From Thauera phenolivorans (GTDB lineage: Bacteria; Pseudomonadota; Gammaproteobacteria; Burkholderiales; Rhodocyclaceae), in NCBI RefSeq assembly GCF_001696715.1, contig NZ_MBFM01000001.1, positions 220,367 to 257,972 on the forward strand: a stretch of DNA of 37,606 nucleotides, in the 5' to 3' direction. Shown here piece by piece: positions 8,904-20,307 of the stretch; position 1 is the first letter of the stretch; the number at the start of each line of letters is the position of its first letter. The translations under genes and the position numbers were made by a program. A model generated the notes under the pieces. The model was not told the origin of the DNA and ran no database searches. It was given only the letters and a program-made list of their open reading frames with translations.

Positions 8904-9634
8904 CGCCGCGACTGACCGAGATCTGGGTCTATCTCGCCGCCTCGCCGCTGCTCGGCCTGAGCCTGACCCTGCTCGCCTACCAGGCGGCGCAGTGGCTCTA
9001 CAAGCGCGCCGGCTTCCATCCGCTGGCCAACCCGGTGATGCTGTCGGTGGCGATGCTGGTAACCGTGCTGGTCGTCAGCGACATGCCCTACGAGCACTAT
9101 TTCGACGGCGCCCAGTTCGTGCACTTCCTGCTCGGCCCCGCCACCGTGGCACTCGCCGTGCCCTTGTACGCGCAGTGGCCACGCCTGAAGGCGATGGCGG
9201 GCCCGCTGACGATCGCGCTCGTCGTCGGCTCGTTGACCGCCGCGCTGTCGGCCTACGGCATCGGCGCGGTGCTCGGCGCCAGCAACGCCTCACTGATGTC
9301 GCTGGCGCCCAAGAGCGTGACGATGCCGATCGCGATGGCGGTGGCCGAGCCGCTCGGCGGCATCCCTGCGCTGGCCGCGGCGCTGGTGATGGTGACCGGG
9401 GTGCTCGGCGCGGTGGGCACGCGCTACATCTGCCGCTGGCTGCGCATCCGCGACCATGCGGTGCGCGGCTTCGCGATCGGGCTGGCCTCGCACGGCATCG
9501 GCACCGCGCGCGCCTTCCAGGTCAGCGAGCAGGCCGGCGCCTTCGCCGCGCTCGCGATGGGCCTGAACGGACTGCTCACCGCGCTGTCATTGCCGTGGAT
9601 CCTGCCCTGGGCGGAGCGCCTGTTCGGCCGCTGA
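8900..9634 (+). CDS. lrgB: LrgB family membrane protein
   Basis: A 244-residue polytopic protein of the LrgB/CidB family. Diagnostic stretches are GFHPLANPVMLSVAML near the N-terminus, FLLGPATVALAVPLY, LAPKSVTMPIAMAVAE and the C-terminal GLASHGIGTARAFQVSEQAGAF. It works with the preceding LrgA subunit, whose gene it overlaps by four bases. The pair probably forms a membrane complex for export of small organic acids or for control of envelope integrity; which of these applies here is not visible. An upstream in-frame extension to 8786 lies inside lrgA and is rejected. Length is typical. Confidence 0.92.
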   Translation: MTPRLTEIWVYLAASPLLGLSLTLLAYQAAQWLYKRAGFHPLANPVMLSVAMLVTVLVVSDMPYEHYFDGAQFVHFLLGPATVALAVPLYAQWPRLKAMAGPLTIALVVGSLTAALSAYGIGAVLGASNASLMSLAPKSVTMPIAMAVAEPLGGIPALAAALVMVTGVLGAVGTRYICRWLRIRDHAVRGFAIGLASHGIGTARAFQVSEQAGAFAALAMGLNGLLTALSLPWILPWAERLFGR

Positions 9635-9671
9635 GCCCCCCGGCCCGCCCCCCCTTCTCCAGGAACACCCC

Positions 9672-11312
9672 GTGCCCGCCGCCCTCACCCTCAACGCCCT
9701 GTATCGCTGGATCGACCGCAACTTCCTCGAGCTAGGCCGCGAGATGCGGCTGTCCTACCTGCCGCCGCTGATGGTGTATTGCGCGGCGGGGGTGTCGGGC
9801 CTCACCGGCATCGTCGGCACCTTCTTCGTCAAGGATTATCTCGGGCTGTCGGCGGCCTTCCTCGCCGCGCTCGGCTTCTGGGCCGGCATCCCGTGGGCGC
9901 TGAAGATGCCGATCGGGCATCTGGTGGACCTGCTGTGGCGGCACAAGGCGGGGCTGGTCTACCTCGGCGCGGGCCTGATCGCCACCAGCCTGACGATCAT
10001 GATCTTCCTCATCGGCGAGCCGGACACGATGCGGGCGATCATGCCGGTCGAGGCCTGGTTCGTGCTCGCGACCCTGCTGGCGCCGGTGGGCTACGTGATG
10101 CAGGACGCGGTCGCCGACGCGATGACGGTGGAGGCGGTGCCGCGCCTCGACGAGGCGGGCGCGCCCTACCCGGCCGAGACCGTACGCCTGATGCACACCA
10201 CGATGCAGATGCTCGGCCGGGTGGCCATCATCGGCGGCACCGTGCTGGTGTCGCTCGCCAACGTGGCGATGTTCAGCGGCGCCGAAAGCCTCTCCGAGCC
10301 CGAAAAGGTCGCGATCTACGTCCGCATCTACGAACTCGCCCTGCTGATCCCGCTGCTGTCGGTCAGCGGGGTGCTGCTCGCCGGCTTCCTCAAGCGGCGC
10401 GAGGCGCGGCGGCTGCGCGCGCTCGGCCGCAGTCGCGAGGAGATCGACCGCCTGGTGCACGCTCCGGCGGAGACCACCGCGCCCAACTGGTGGATCCTCG
10501 GCGGCAGCGCGGCCTTCGTCGCGATCACGCTGACGGTCGGCCTGTCGGGCCTGGAGTTCGGCCAGGAGCTGATCTTCGCCAGCTCGTTCGCGATCATCGC
10601 CTTCATGATCCGCAAGCTGCTGCGCGAGCTCTCGCCCGAGGCCGCACGCACCCTGCTCGGCACCGTGATCGTGATCTTCGTGTTCCGTGCGATGCCGGGC
10701 GCGGGTGCCGGCGCGAGCTGGTGGATGATCGACGAGCTCGGCTTCGACCAGAGCTTCCTGTCCCGCCTCGACCTGATCACCAGCACCCTGACCCTGGCCG
10801 GCCTGTTCCTGTTCCGCCGCTTCATGGCGGAGAGGTCGATCGCCCAGATCGTGATCTTTCTGACCCTCGCCAGCACCCTGCTGTCGGCCCCGATCATCGG
10901 CATGTTCCACGGCCTGCACGAATGGACCGCGGCGCACACCGGCGGCCTGGTCGATGCGCGCTTCATCGCGATCGCCAACACTGCGCTCGAATCGCCGCTC
11001 GGCCAGGTGTCGATGGTGCCGATGCTGGCGTGGATCGCGAACTCCGCGCCGCCCCACCTGAAGGCCACCTTCTTCGCGGTGATGGCCTCGTTCACCAACC
11101 TCGCGCTGTCTGCCTCCCAGCTCGGCACCAAGTACCTCAACCAGCTCTTCACCATCACCCGCGAGGTGAGGGACGCGGCCACCGGCGCGGTGAGCGTGCC
11201 GGCCGACTATGCCGAGCTCGGTCTGCTGCTTTTGAGCGTGACCCTGCTCGGCCTGCTGCTGCCGCTGGCAGCGGTCGGACTCACCCGGATCGCCGGCCTG
11301 CGCAGCGCCTGA
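9672..11312 (+). CDS. MFS-type transporter, possibly BT1/folate-biopterin-like
   Basis: A 546-residue polytopic protein with roughly eleven to twelve hydrophobic segments, longer than an average MFS carrier. The region after the second helix (WALKMPIGHLVDLLWRHKAG) resembles the MFS loop 2-3, and GYVMQDAVADAMTVEAVPR resembles the conserved charged block of BT1-type carriers. A hydrophilic stretch near residues 240-270 (FLKRREARRLRALGRSREE) is the expected central cytoplasmic loop. The start is a GTG at 9672 with AGGA about 8 nt upstream, 37 bp after lrgB, so it may be co-transcribed with lrgAB. The substrate is unknown. The BT1 link is moderate; a general MFS assignment is safer. Confidence 0.65.
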   Translation: MPAALTLNALYRWIDRNFLELGREMRLSYLPPLMVYCAAGVSGLTGIVGTFFVKDYLGLSAAFLAALGFWAGIPWALKMPIGHLVDLLWRHKAGLVYLGAGLIATSLTIMIFLIGEPDTMRAIMPVEAWFVLATLLAPVGYVMQDAVADAMTVEAVPRLDEAGAPYPAETVRLMHTTMQMLGRVAIIGGTVLVSLANVAMFSGAESLSEPEKVAIYVRIYELALLIPLLSVSGVLLAGFLKRREARRLRALGRSREEIDRLVHAPAETTAPNWWILGGSAAFVAITLTVGLSGLEFGQELIFASSFAIIAFMIRKLLRELSPEAARTLLGTVIVIFVFRAMPGAGAGASWWMIDELGFDQSFLSRLDLITSTLTLAGLFLFRRFMAERSIAQIVIFLTLASTLLSAPIIGMFHGLHEWTAAHTGGLVDARFIAIANTALESPLGQVSMVPMLAWIANSAPPHLKATFFAVMASFTNLALSASQLGTKYLNQLFTITREVRDAATGAVSVPADYAELGLLLLSVTLLGLLLPLAAVGLTRIAGLRSA

Positions 11313-11405
11313 ACGCATCCGGCATGGAGGTTTGACCTGGCGCATTGCCTTCGCACGACGGGAGGTGGAAACTTGCCGCATCCGCCTTCCAAAGGGAGAT
11401 GCACG

Positions 11406-13463
11406 ATGACACCCAACTCGGTACACGACATCCGTAACCTAGTCCTCCTCGGCCACGCGAACGCGGGCAAGACCAGCCTGCTGGAAGCCCTGCTCGCGGC
11501 GGCCGGGGAGATTCCCGTCGCAGGCAGCATCGAACGCGGCGACACGGTGGCCGACAGCGACCCGCAGGAAAAGGCGCTCGGCTACTCGCTGCGCACCGCG
11601 CTCGTTCATCTGGAATGGGCCGGCCACTGGATCAATCTGCTCGACACCCCGGGGCTGCCCGACCTCGCCGGGCGCGCCCTGCTCGCGCTGCCCGCCGCCG
11701 ACACCGCCGCGATCGTCGTCAATGCCGCAGCCGGCATCGAGAGCATGACCCGCCGCATGATGGCCGCCGCCCAGGGCAAGTGCCGCATGATCATCGTCAA
11801 CCGCATCGATGCAAGCGACGTCGACTTCGCCGGCCTGATGACTTCGATCAACGCCGAGTTCGGCCGCGAATGCCTGCCGATCAACCTGCCGACCCCCGAT
11901 GGTGGCAAGGTGGTCGATTGCTTCTTCGCACCCGATGAGAGCGCGCCCACTGCGTTCTCCAGCGTGCGCGAGGCGCACGACGCGATCGTCGACCAGATCG
12001 TCGAGCTCGACGAGGCGCTGATGTCGAAGTACCTCGAGCAGGGCGAATCGCTCGACCCCGAGCAACTCCACGCCCCCTTCGAGCTGGCGCTGCGCGAAGG
12101 CCACCTGGTGCCGGTCTGTTTCGTCTCCGCGCGCACCGGGGCCGGTACCCGCGAGCTGCTCGACATCCTCGGCAAGCTCGCCCCCGATCCGACCGAGAGC
12201 AACCCGCCGACGTTCCTCAAGGGCGAAGGCGACGCCGCCGAAGCGGTCGAGGTCGCTCCTGACGCCGCGCGCCATGTGGTCGCCCACGTCTACCAGGTGA
12301 TCAGCGACCCCTACCGCGGCAAGATCGGCATGTTCCGAGTGCATCAGGGCACGGTCACGCCCAACTCGCAGCTCTACATCGGCGATGGCCGCAAGCCCTT
12401 CAAGGTTGCCCACCTGCTGCGCATGCAGGGCCGCAACGCGGTCGAAGCGAGCTCGGCGGTGCCGGGCGACATCTGCGCCGTGGCGCGGGTCGAGGAGATC
12501 CAGCGCGACGCCGTGCTGCACGACTCCCACGACGAGGACCATTTCCACCTCAAGGCGCCGAGCTACCCGCAGCCGGTGTTCGGTCTGGCGCTGATCACGA
12601 AGAAGCCCGCCGACGAATCCAAGCTGTCCGAAGCCCTCGCCCGCCTGACCGAGGAGGATCCCTGCCTCGAGGTGAGTTTCGACCCGGGCAAGCGCCGCAC
12701 GGTGGTGCGCGGCCTCGGCGAGCAGCACCTGAAGATCGTGCTCGAGGAACTCGAGACGCGCTGGAACCTGCAGCTCGACACCGACACCCCGACCATCCCC
12801 TATCGTGAGACGATCTCGATCGTCGCCGAGGCACGTTACCGCCACAAGAAGCAGAGCGGTGGAGCCGGCCAGTTCGGCGAGGTCGCGCTGCGCGTCGAGC
12901 CGCTCGAGCGCGGCACCGGCGTCGAGCTGAGCGACGAGGTCAAGGGCGGCGTGATCCCGACCAACTTCATGCCGGCGGTGGAAAAGGGCGTGCGCCAGGC
13001 ACTCGCCGAGGGCGCGCTCGCCGGCTTTCCGATCCACGATCTGCGGGTGGTCATCACCGACGGCAAGCATCACGCGGTGGATTCCAACGAGATCTCCTTC
13101 GTCACCGCAGCGCGCCACGCCGTGCTCGAGGCCGTACGCACCGCACGGCCGCTGGTGCTCGAGCCGATGGTGGACCTGCAGGTGAAGGTGGCCGACCACC
13201 TGTTCGGCGAGGTCAGCGGCGAGATCGCCGGACGTCGCGGCCGGCTCACCGGCACCGACAGCCCGGCGCCGGGCTGGATGCTGGTTTCGGCGCGTGTTCC
13301 GCTATCGGCGCTGGAAGGCTTCGAGAGCCGGTTGAAGGCGATCTGCGCCGGAGAAAGTGACTTCGCGCTCGAGGCCGCCGGCCACGAGCCGGCACCGCAC
13401 GAGGTGCAGGCCCAGCTCGCACGCGCCTTCGCCGAGCACGGCAACGCGCATGGCGCGCAGTAA
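11406..13463 (+). CDS. elongation factor G-like protein (EF-G2/FusA2 type)
   Basis: A 685-residue translational GTPase with the five-domain EF-G layout. The P-loop is GHANAGKTS near residue 18, the G3 motif is DTPGLPD and the G4 motif is NRID; canonical EF-G has GHIDAGKTT, DTPGHVD and NKMD. The switch I motif RGITI of canonical EF-G is missing; the corresponding segment reads DPQEKALGYSL. Domain IV keeps QSGGAGQFGEVALRVEP and HAVDSNE, so the tRNA-mimic part is present. This divergence is typical of the second EF-G class, whose members often have unclear roles or help ribosome recycling or stress translation. The ATG at 11406 follows AGGGAG. A main fusA should exist elsewhere in the genome. 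It is followed after 63 bp by a DUF4212 gene. Confidence 0.88.
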   Translation: MTPNSVHDIRNLVLLGHANAGKTSLLEALLAAAGEIPVAGSIERGDTVADSDPQEKALGYSLRTALVHLEWAGHWINLLDTPGLPDLAGRALLALPAADTAAIVVNAAAGIESMTRRMMAAAQGKCRMIIVNRIDASDVDFAGLMTSINAEFGRECLPINLPTPDGGKVVDCFFAPDESAPTAFSSVREAHDAIVDQIVELDEALMSKYLEQGESLDPEQLHAPFELALREGHLVPVCFVSARTGAGTRELLDILGKLAPDPTESNPPTFLKGEGDAAEAVEVAPDAARHVVAHVYQVISDPYRGKIGMFRVHQGTVTPNSQLYIGDGRKPFKVAHLLRMQGRNAVEASSAVPGDICAVARVEEIQRDAVLHDSHDEDHFHLKAPSYPQPVFGLALITKKPADESKLSEALARLTEEDPCLEVSFDPGKRRTVVRGLGEQHLKIVLEELETRWNLQLDTDTPTIPYRETISIVAEARYRHKKQSGGAGQFGEVALRVEPLERGTGVELSDEVKGGVIPTNFMPAVEKGVRQALAEGALAGFPIHDLRVVITDGKHHAVDSNEISFVTAARHAVLEAVRTARPLVLEPMVDLQVKVADHLFGEVSGEIAGRRGRLTGTDSPAPGWMLVSARVPLSALEGFESRLKAICAGESDFALEAAGHEPAPHEVQAQLARAFAEHGNAHGAQ

Positions 13464-13475
13464 GTCGCGGGAACG

Positions 13476-13495
13476 CCGCCGGCGCGCGCCGGCGG
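13476..13495. repeat. 20-bp perfect GC palindrome
   Basis: CCGCCGGCGC followed directly by GCGCCGGCGG, 12 nt after the EF-G2 stop and 31 nt before the DUF4212 start. It could form a hairpin after the EF-G2 transcript but has no U-tract. Confidence 0.45.
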
Positions 13496-13526
13496 TGCGC
13501 GGGTTCGCTCGACCGGCCGGCCACCC

Positions 13527-13787
13527 GTGACATTGAACGAGCGACAGCGCGCCTACTGGCGCGCGAACCTGATCCTCACCGCCAGCCTGCTGGCGGTGTG
13601 GTTCATCGTACCCTTCGCCTCGGGTTACTACGCGGCCGAGCTCAACCGACTGAGCTTCCTCGGCTTCCCGCTCGGCTTCTATGTCTTCGCGCAGGGCGCG
13701 ATCCTGGCGTTCCTGGCGATCGTTTCCATTTACGTTTTCGTCATGAACCGTCTGGACCGGCGCTACGGCTCGCGCGAACGCGGCTGA
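13527..13787 (+). CDS. DUF4212 protein, small subunit of a sodium:solute symporter (orphan)
   Basis: An 86-residue protein with two hydrophobic segments. The pattern is that of DUF4212: an aromatic N-terminus RAYWRANLILTASLLAVWF, then FLGFPLGFYVFAQGAILAF, and a basic end FVMNRLDRRYG. DUF4212 proteins are normally encoded directly upstream of a VC_2705-type sodium:solute symporter and are thought to be its small subunit. Here no symporter follows: the next genes are convergent. A second DUF4212 gene with its symporter lies 2.4 kb away on the opposite strand. The start is a GTG; no strong ribosome binding site is visible. It may supply an alternative subunit to that symporter or be a relic of a duplicated locus. 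Confidence 0.8.
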   Translation: MTLNERQRAYWRANLILTASLLAVWFIVPFASGYYAAELNRLSFLGFPLGFYVFAQGAILAFLAIVSIYVFVMNRLDRRYGSRERG

Positions 13788-13814
13788 GCGCCGCGCGCAC
13801 GCTGCCCCCTTGCC

Positions 13815-14201
13815 TCACTTCCCGGCCGCGCCGGCGGATTCCTCCGACTTGCGCTTGCGACCCCACGCCGTCGGGTGGGCGTGGCGCGAGACGATGAAGT
13901 CGGCGATGAACTTGCACCAGATCGTGCTGCCGGCAATCGCGCTCCAGGTCTCGTAGCCGAGTGCGCCGGCGAGCACGCCGAGGATCACGAACAGCACCAC
14001 ACCCCCCGCGATCAGGTTGACCGCAGCGGTGAAGGGCGCGAACTTCGCCGGGTTCGCCGGCGGTACGCCGCGCTTGAGCCCCACCTCGGAGAAGTCGCGA
14101 CGCACGATGATGCGCCACGCACGACGCAGCCAGAAGAAGGAGATCGGGAACAGGGCCAGGAACAGGATCCAGGTCAGGGCAACGCCAACATCGAAAGCCA
14201 T
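13815..14201 (-). CDS. hypothetical membrane protein
   Basis: A 128-residue protein I do not recognise. Two clear hydrophobic segments are visible: VALTWILFLALFPISFFWL near the N-terminus and NLIAGGVVLFVILGVLAGAL near residues 65-85. A basic stretch RRAWRIIVRRDF lies between them, and the C-terminus is hydrophilic and charged (GRKRKSEESAG). A GGAGT site precedes the ATG. It lies just downstream of the symporter gene but beyond that gene's terminator, so it may depend on read-through or on its own promoter in the 63 bp between. It converges on the orphan DUF4212 gene with a 27-bp gap. A role alongside the symporters is a guess from position. Confidence 0.7.
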   Translation of the reverse strand: MAFDVGVALTWILFLALFPISFFWLRRAWRIIVRRDFSEVGLKRGVPPANPAKFAPFTAAVNLIAGGVVLFVILGVLAGALGYETWSAIAGSTIWCKFIADFIVSRHAHPTAWGRKRKSEESAGAAGK

Positions 14202-14264
14202 ACGGTACTCCGCTTCGGACGCGACCACCGGCTCGGCAGTCGGTCTCAGGGTGCCACAAGAAGA

Positions 14265-14295
14265 AAAACCCCGCCATTGCCGCCGGCGGGGTTTT
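14265..14295 (-). terminator. rho-independent terminator of the symporter operon
   Basis: AAAACCCCGCC (14265-14275) and GGCGGGGTTTT (14285-14295) pair perfectly with a 9-nt loop. Read on the minus strand the hairpin ends in TTTTTCTTCTT. It stands about 55 bp after the symporter stop. Confidence 0.85.
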
Positions 14296-14350
14296 CGTCG
14301 CGCCCCCGGATCCGGCGACCGGCGCCGGGGGCCTGTTGCTGCGATGGGTC

Positions 14351-16156
14351 TCAGTGAGCCCCGTCGACCGCCTTCGAACCACGCGGGATACGGACGCTTT
14401 CGACCAGGTGCTGGATGTGCTCGGGCGGCTCCTTCGTCACCTTGTCGACCACGTAGGCGACGGCGAAGTTCACCAGGGCGCCGATCGCACCGAAGGCTTC
14501 CGGCGTGATGCCGAAGAAGCTGTTCGGACCACCGATCAGATCGACGAACTCGGTGCCCTTGATGAAGAAGAGGCCCTTGTGCGCGAACACGTAGAACAGG
14601 GTCACGAACAGGCCCGAGAGCATGCCCGCCATCGCCCCTTCCTTGTTCATCTTCTTGGAGAAGATGCCCATCATGATCGCCGGGAACAGCGAGCTGGCTG
14701 CGATACCGAAGGCGAGCGCGACGGTACCGGCAGCGAAGCCCGGCGGGTTGAGGCCGAGATAGCCGGCGAGCACGATCGCCCCCACCATCGACAGCTTGCC
14801 CGCCATCAGCTCGCCCTTCTCCGAGATGTCCGGCTTGATCACGTTCTTGATCAGGTCGTGCGACACCGCGGACGAGATCGCCAGCAGCAGACCGGCAGCG
14901 GTCGACAGCGCGGCAGCCACGCCGCCCGCGGCGACCAGCGCGATCACCCAGTTGGGCAGCAGCGCGATCTCGGGGTTGGCCATCACCATGATGTCGGCGT
15001 TGACCGTCAGCTCGTTGCCCTTCCAGCCGGCCTGTTCGGCCTTGCCTGCGGCCTCGGCGTTCTTGGTGGCATCGTTGTAGTACTGGATGCGGCCGTCGCC
15101 GTTCTTGTCTTCCCACTTCAGCAGGCCGGTCTTTTCCCAGCGCTGCATCCAGGCCGGACGTTCGTCATACACCAGGCTGCTCTCGGGCGCGTGCAGATCG
15201 CCGCCGGTGGCCACCGCGGTGTTGACCGTCTGGTGCAGGTTGTACTTCGCCATCGCCGCAACTGCCGGCGCGGTGGTGTACAGGATCGCGATGAAGACCA
15301 GCGCCCAGCCCGCGGAGTAACGCGCGTCGGACACCTTCGGCACGGTGAAGAAGCGGATGATGACGTGCGGCAGGCCCGCGGTACCGATCATCAGCGACAC
15401 GGTATACACGAACATGTTCAGGCGACTGCCCGGCAGCGAGGTGGTGTATTCGGCGAAGCCGAGATCGACCACGATCTGGTTGAGGCGCTCGAGCAGGGTG
15501 GCGTCGGTGCCGACCAGCGAGCCGCCCAGACCGAGTTGCGGGAGCACGTTGCCGGTGAGGTTCAGCGAGATGAAGATCGCCGGGATGGTGTACGCCGCGA
15601 TCAGCACGACGTACTGGGCCACCTGGGTGTAGGTGATGCCCTTCATGCCGCCGAACACCGCATAGGCGAACACGATCGCCATGCCGAGGTAGATGCCGGT
15701 CTCGTTGCTGACGCCGAGGAAGCGCGAGAAGGCCACGCCCACGCCGGTCATCTGGCCGATCACGTAGGTGATCGAGGCGGTCAGCAGGCAGATCACCGCC
15801 ACCGTGCTCGCCGACTTGGAGTAGTAGCGGTCGCCGATGAACTGGGGCACGGTGAACTTGCCGAACTTGCGCAGGTAGGGCGCGAGCCACATCGCCAGGA
15901 TCACGTAGCCGCCGGTCCAGCCCATCAGGAACAGCGAGCCGCCGTAGCCCATGTTGGCGATCAGGCCGGCCATGGAGATGAAGGACGCCGCGGACATCCA
16001 GTCGGCCGCGGTGGCCATGCCGTTGGTGATCGGGTGAACACCACCGCCAGCAACGTAGAACTCACTGGTGGAACCGGCGCGCGCCCAGATGGCGATGCCG
16101 ATGTAGAGGGCGAACGAGGCGCCGACGACCAGATAGGTCAGTGTCTGCAATTCCAT
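14351..16156 (-). CDS. sodium:solute symporter, VC_2705/ActP-like (monocarboxylate uptake)
   Basis: A 601-residue member of the sodium:solute symporter family with about thirteen hydrophobic segments. Typical blocks are EFYVAGGGVHPITNGMATAA and DWMSAASFISMAGLI near the N-terminus, GMKGITYTQVAQYVVLI in the middle, and AAALSTAAGLLLAISSAVSHD later. The subfamily (VC_2705 type, related to ActP) pairs with a DUF4212 small subunit, present here 15 bp upstream. Such systems are believed to import acetate or other short carboxylates with sodium. A soluble insertion at about residues 320-390 contains an EF-hand-like loop, DKNGDGRIQYYND, at about residues 350-362. It ends 56 bp before a strong terminator. 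Substrate is inferred from the family. Confidence 0.9.
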   Translation of the reverse strand: MELQTLTYLVVGASFALYIGIAIWARAGSTSEFYVAGGGVHPITNGMATAADWMSAASFISMAGLIANMGYGGSLFLMGWTGGYVILAMWLAPYLRKFGKFTVPQFIGDRYYSKSASTVAVICLLTASITYVIGQMTGVGVAFSRFLGVSNETGIYLGMAIVFAYAVFGGMKGITYTQVAQYVVLIAAYTIPAIFISLNLTGNVLPQLGLGGSLVGTDATLLERLNQIVVDLGFAEYTTSLPGSRLNMFVYTVSLMIGTAGLPHVIIRFFTVPKVSDARYSAGWALVFIAILYTTAPAVAAMAKYNLHQTVNTAVATGGDLHAPESSLVYDERPAWMQRWEKTGLLKWEDKNGDGRIQYYNDATKNAEAAGKAEQAGWKGNELTVNADIMVMANPEIALLPNWVIALVAAGGVAAALSTAAGLLLAISSAVSHDLIKNVIKPDISEKGELMAGKLSMVGAIVLAGYLGLNPPGFAAGTVALAFGIAASSLFPAIMMGIFSKKMNKEGAMAGMLSGLFVTLFYVFAHKGLFFIKGTEFVDLIGGPNSFFGITPEAFGAIGALVNFAVAYVVDKVTKEPPEHIQHLVESVRIPRGSKAVDGAH

Positions 16157-16171
16157 TTGCTTAGGCTCCCG

Positions 16172-16426
16172 TCAGTCTTCGTGTACGTCGAACTTGCGGT
16201 CGATCTCGCCCATCTTCTTCGCGTAATAGAAGATCAACGCGATGAAGATGTAGATCGAACCCTGTTGTGCGAACCAGAAGCCCAGCGGGTAACCGCCGAT
16301 CTTGATGGTATCGAGCACAGGTTGGAAAAGAATGCCAGCGCCATAGGAGACCAGAAACCATATGATCATGATCTTGGTCAGCAGGCCCAGCGTGGCTTTC
16401 CAGTAGCCGACACTGTTTGCTTCCAT
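16172..16426 (-). CDS. DUF4212 small subunit of the sodium:solute symporter
   Basis: An 84-residue membrane protein with two hydrophobic segments (LLTKIMIIWFLVSYGAGILF and GSIYIFIALIFYYAK) and the DUF4212 core GGYPLGFWFAQQGS, ending in charged KKMGEIDRKFDVHED. It is the first gene of a two-gene operon: the large symporter subunit begins 15 bp downstream. A very good GGAGGTGA site lies 4 nt before the ATG. The predicted promoter about 75 nt upstream has a poor -35 box overlapped by three CTTAC direct repeats, suggesting activator control. Confidence 0.9.
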   Translation of the reverse strand: MEANSVGYWKATLGLLTKIMIIWFLVSYGAGILFQPVLDTIKIGGYPLGFWFAQQGSIYIFIALIFYYAKKMGEIDRKFDVHED

Positions 16427-16509
16427 AAGTCACCTCCGTTTTAGTTATCGAAGCCGGATCGCCTCATCGTGGGAGGCTCCACGGGCAAAACCCATGCAGC
16501 CACGATCGG

Positions 16510-16552
16510 ATTATGGCCGCATCAAACTTACTTATTCCTTACAGTTTCTTAC
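16510..16552 (-). promoter_or_regulatory. activator-type promoter with three phased CTTAC repeats (symporter operon)
   Basis: On the minus strand CATAAT (16515-16510) is a good -10 box; the position 17 bp upstream reads GGAATA, a poor -35. Three direct repeats, CTTAC on the plus strand (GTAAG on the minus strand), lie at 16527-16531, 16538-16542 and 16548-16552, spaced 11 and 10 bp, so they fall on one face of the helix and cover about -25 to -50. This is the arrangement expected for a response-regulator type activator. Start would be near 16503. Confidence 0.5.
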
Positions 16553-16592
16553 GGCCGATGATTTGCATCCCCATGTTGGGCGCACGTAAAAA

Positions 16593-16623
16593 ACCCCGCG
16601 GTCTCGCGAAGAGACGGCGGGGT
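16593..16623 (-). terminator. rho-independent terminator of icd
   Basis: A 13-bp stem with one mismatch: ACCCCGCGGTCTC (16593-16605) against GAGACGGCGGGGT (16611-16623), loop GCGAA. On the minus strand it is followed by TTTTTT. It stands 38 bp after the icd stop. Confidence 0.85.
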
Positions 16624-16661
16624 CGGGGTGGACCGGCGCGCTCGCGCGCCGCTGCCGTGGC

Positions 16662-17906
<1,245 letters not shown>

Positions 17907-18034
17907 TCCTACTCCCTCCTGGTGAACTTGTCTCCGACGAAAAACCCGCACTGCGCTTCGCCGCGTGCCGCCCGACTTGCGCGGGCTCGGAGGCACGGGG
18001 GAAAACGCGTGGAAGCTTTATTCTAGCCAGCCAC

Positions 18035-18050
18035 GGCCCCCGCAGGGGCC
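18035..18050. repeat. hairpin between monomeric IDH and icd
   Basis: GGCCCC (18035-18040) pairs with GGGGCC (18045-18050) around CGCA, 20 bp beyond the stop of the monomeric IDH gene. There is no U-tract on the minus strand, so its terminator strength is doubtful. Confidence 0.4.
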
Positions 18051-18069
18051 GCACGGGCCGGCGCCGCGG

Positions 18070-20307
<2,238 letters not shown>

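Noticed and set aside
11439-13199. Minus-strand ORF of 586 codons opposite EF-G2
   Set aside because: Antisense shadow of a well-conserved GTPase gene.
14336-16444. Plus-strand ORF of 702 codons opposite the symporter operon
   Set aside because: His/Arg/Asp-rich antisense frame that spans two minus-strand genes and their intergenic gap.
16498-16560. Possible sigma54 promoter (TGGC ... TTGC) before the symporter operon
   Set aside because: The spacing between the two elements is about two bases too long for the -24/-12 arrangement.
18035-18050. Hairpin after the monomeric IDH gene as a full terminator
   Set aside because: No U-tract follows on the minus strand, so it is listed only as a repeat; read-through into icd remains possible.
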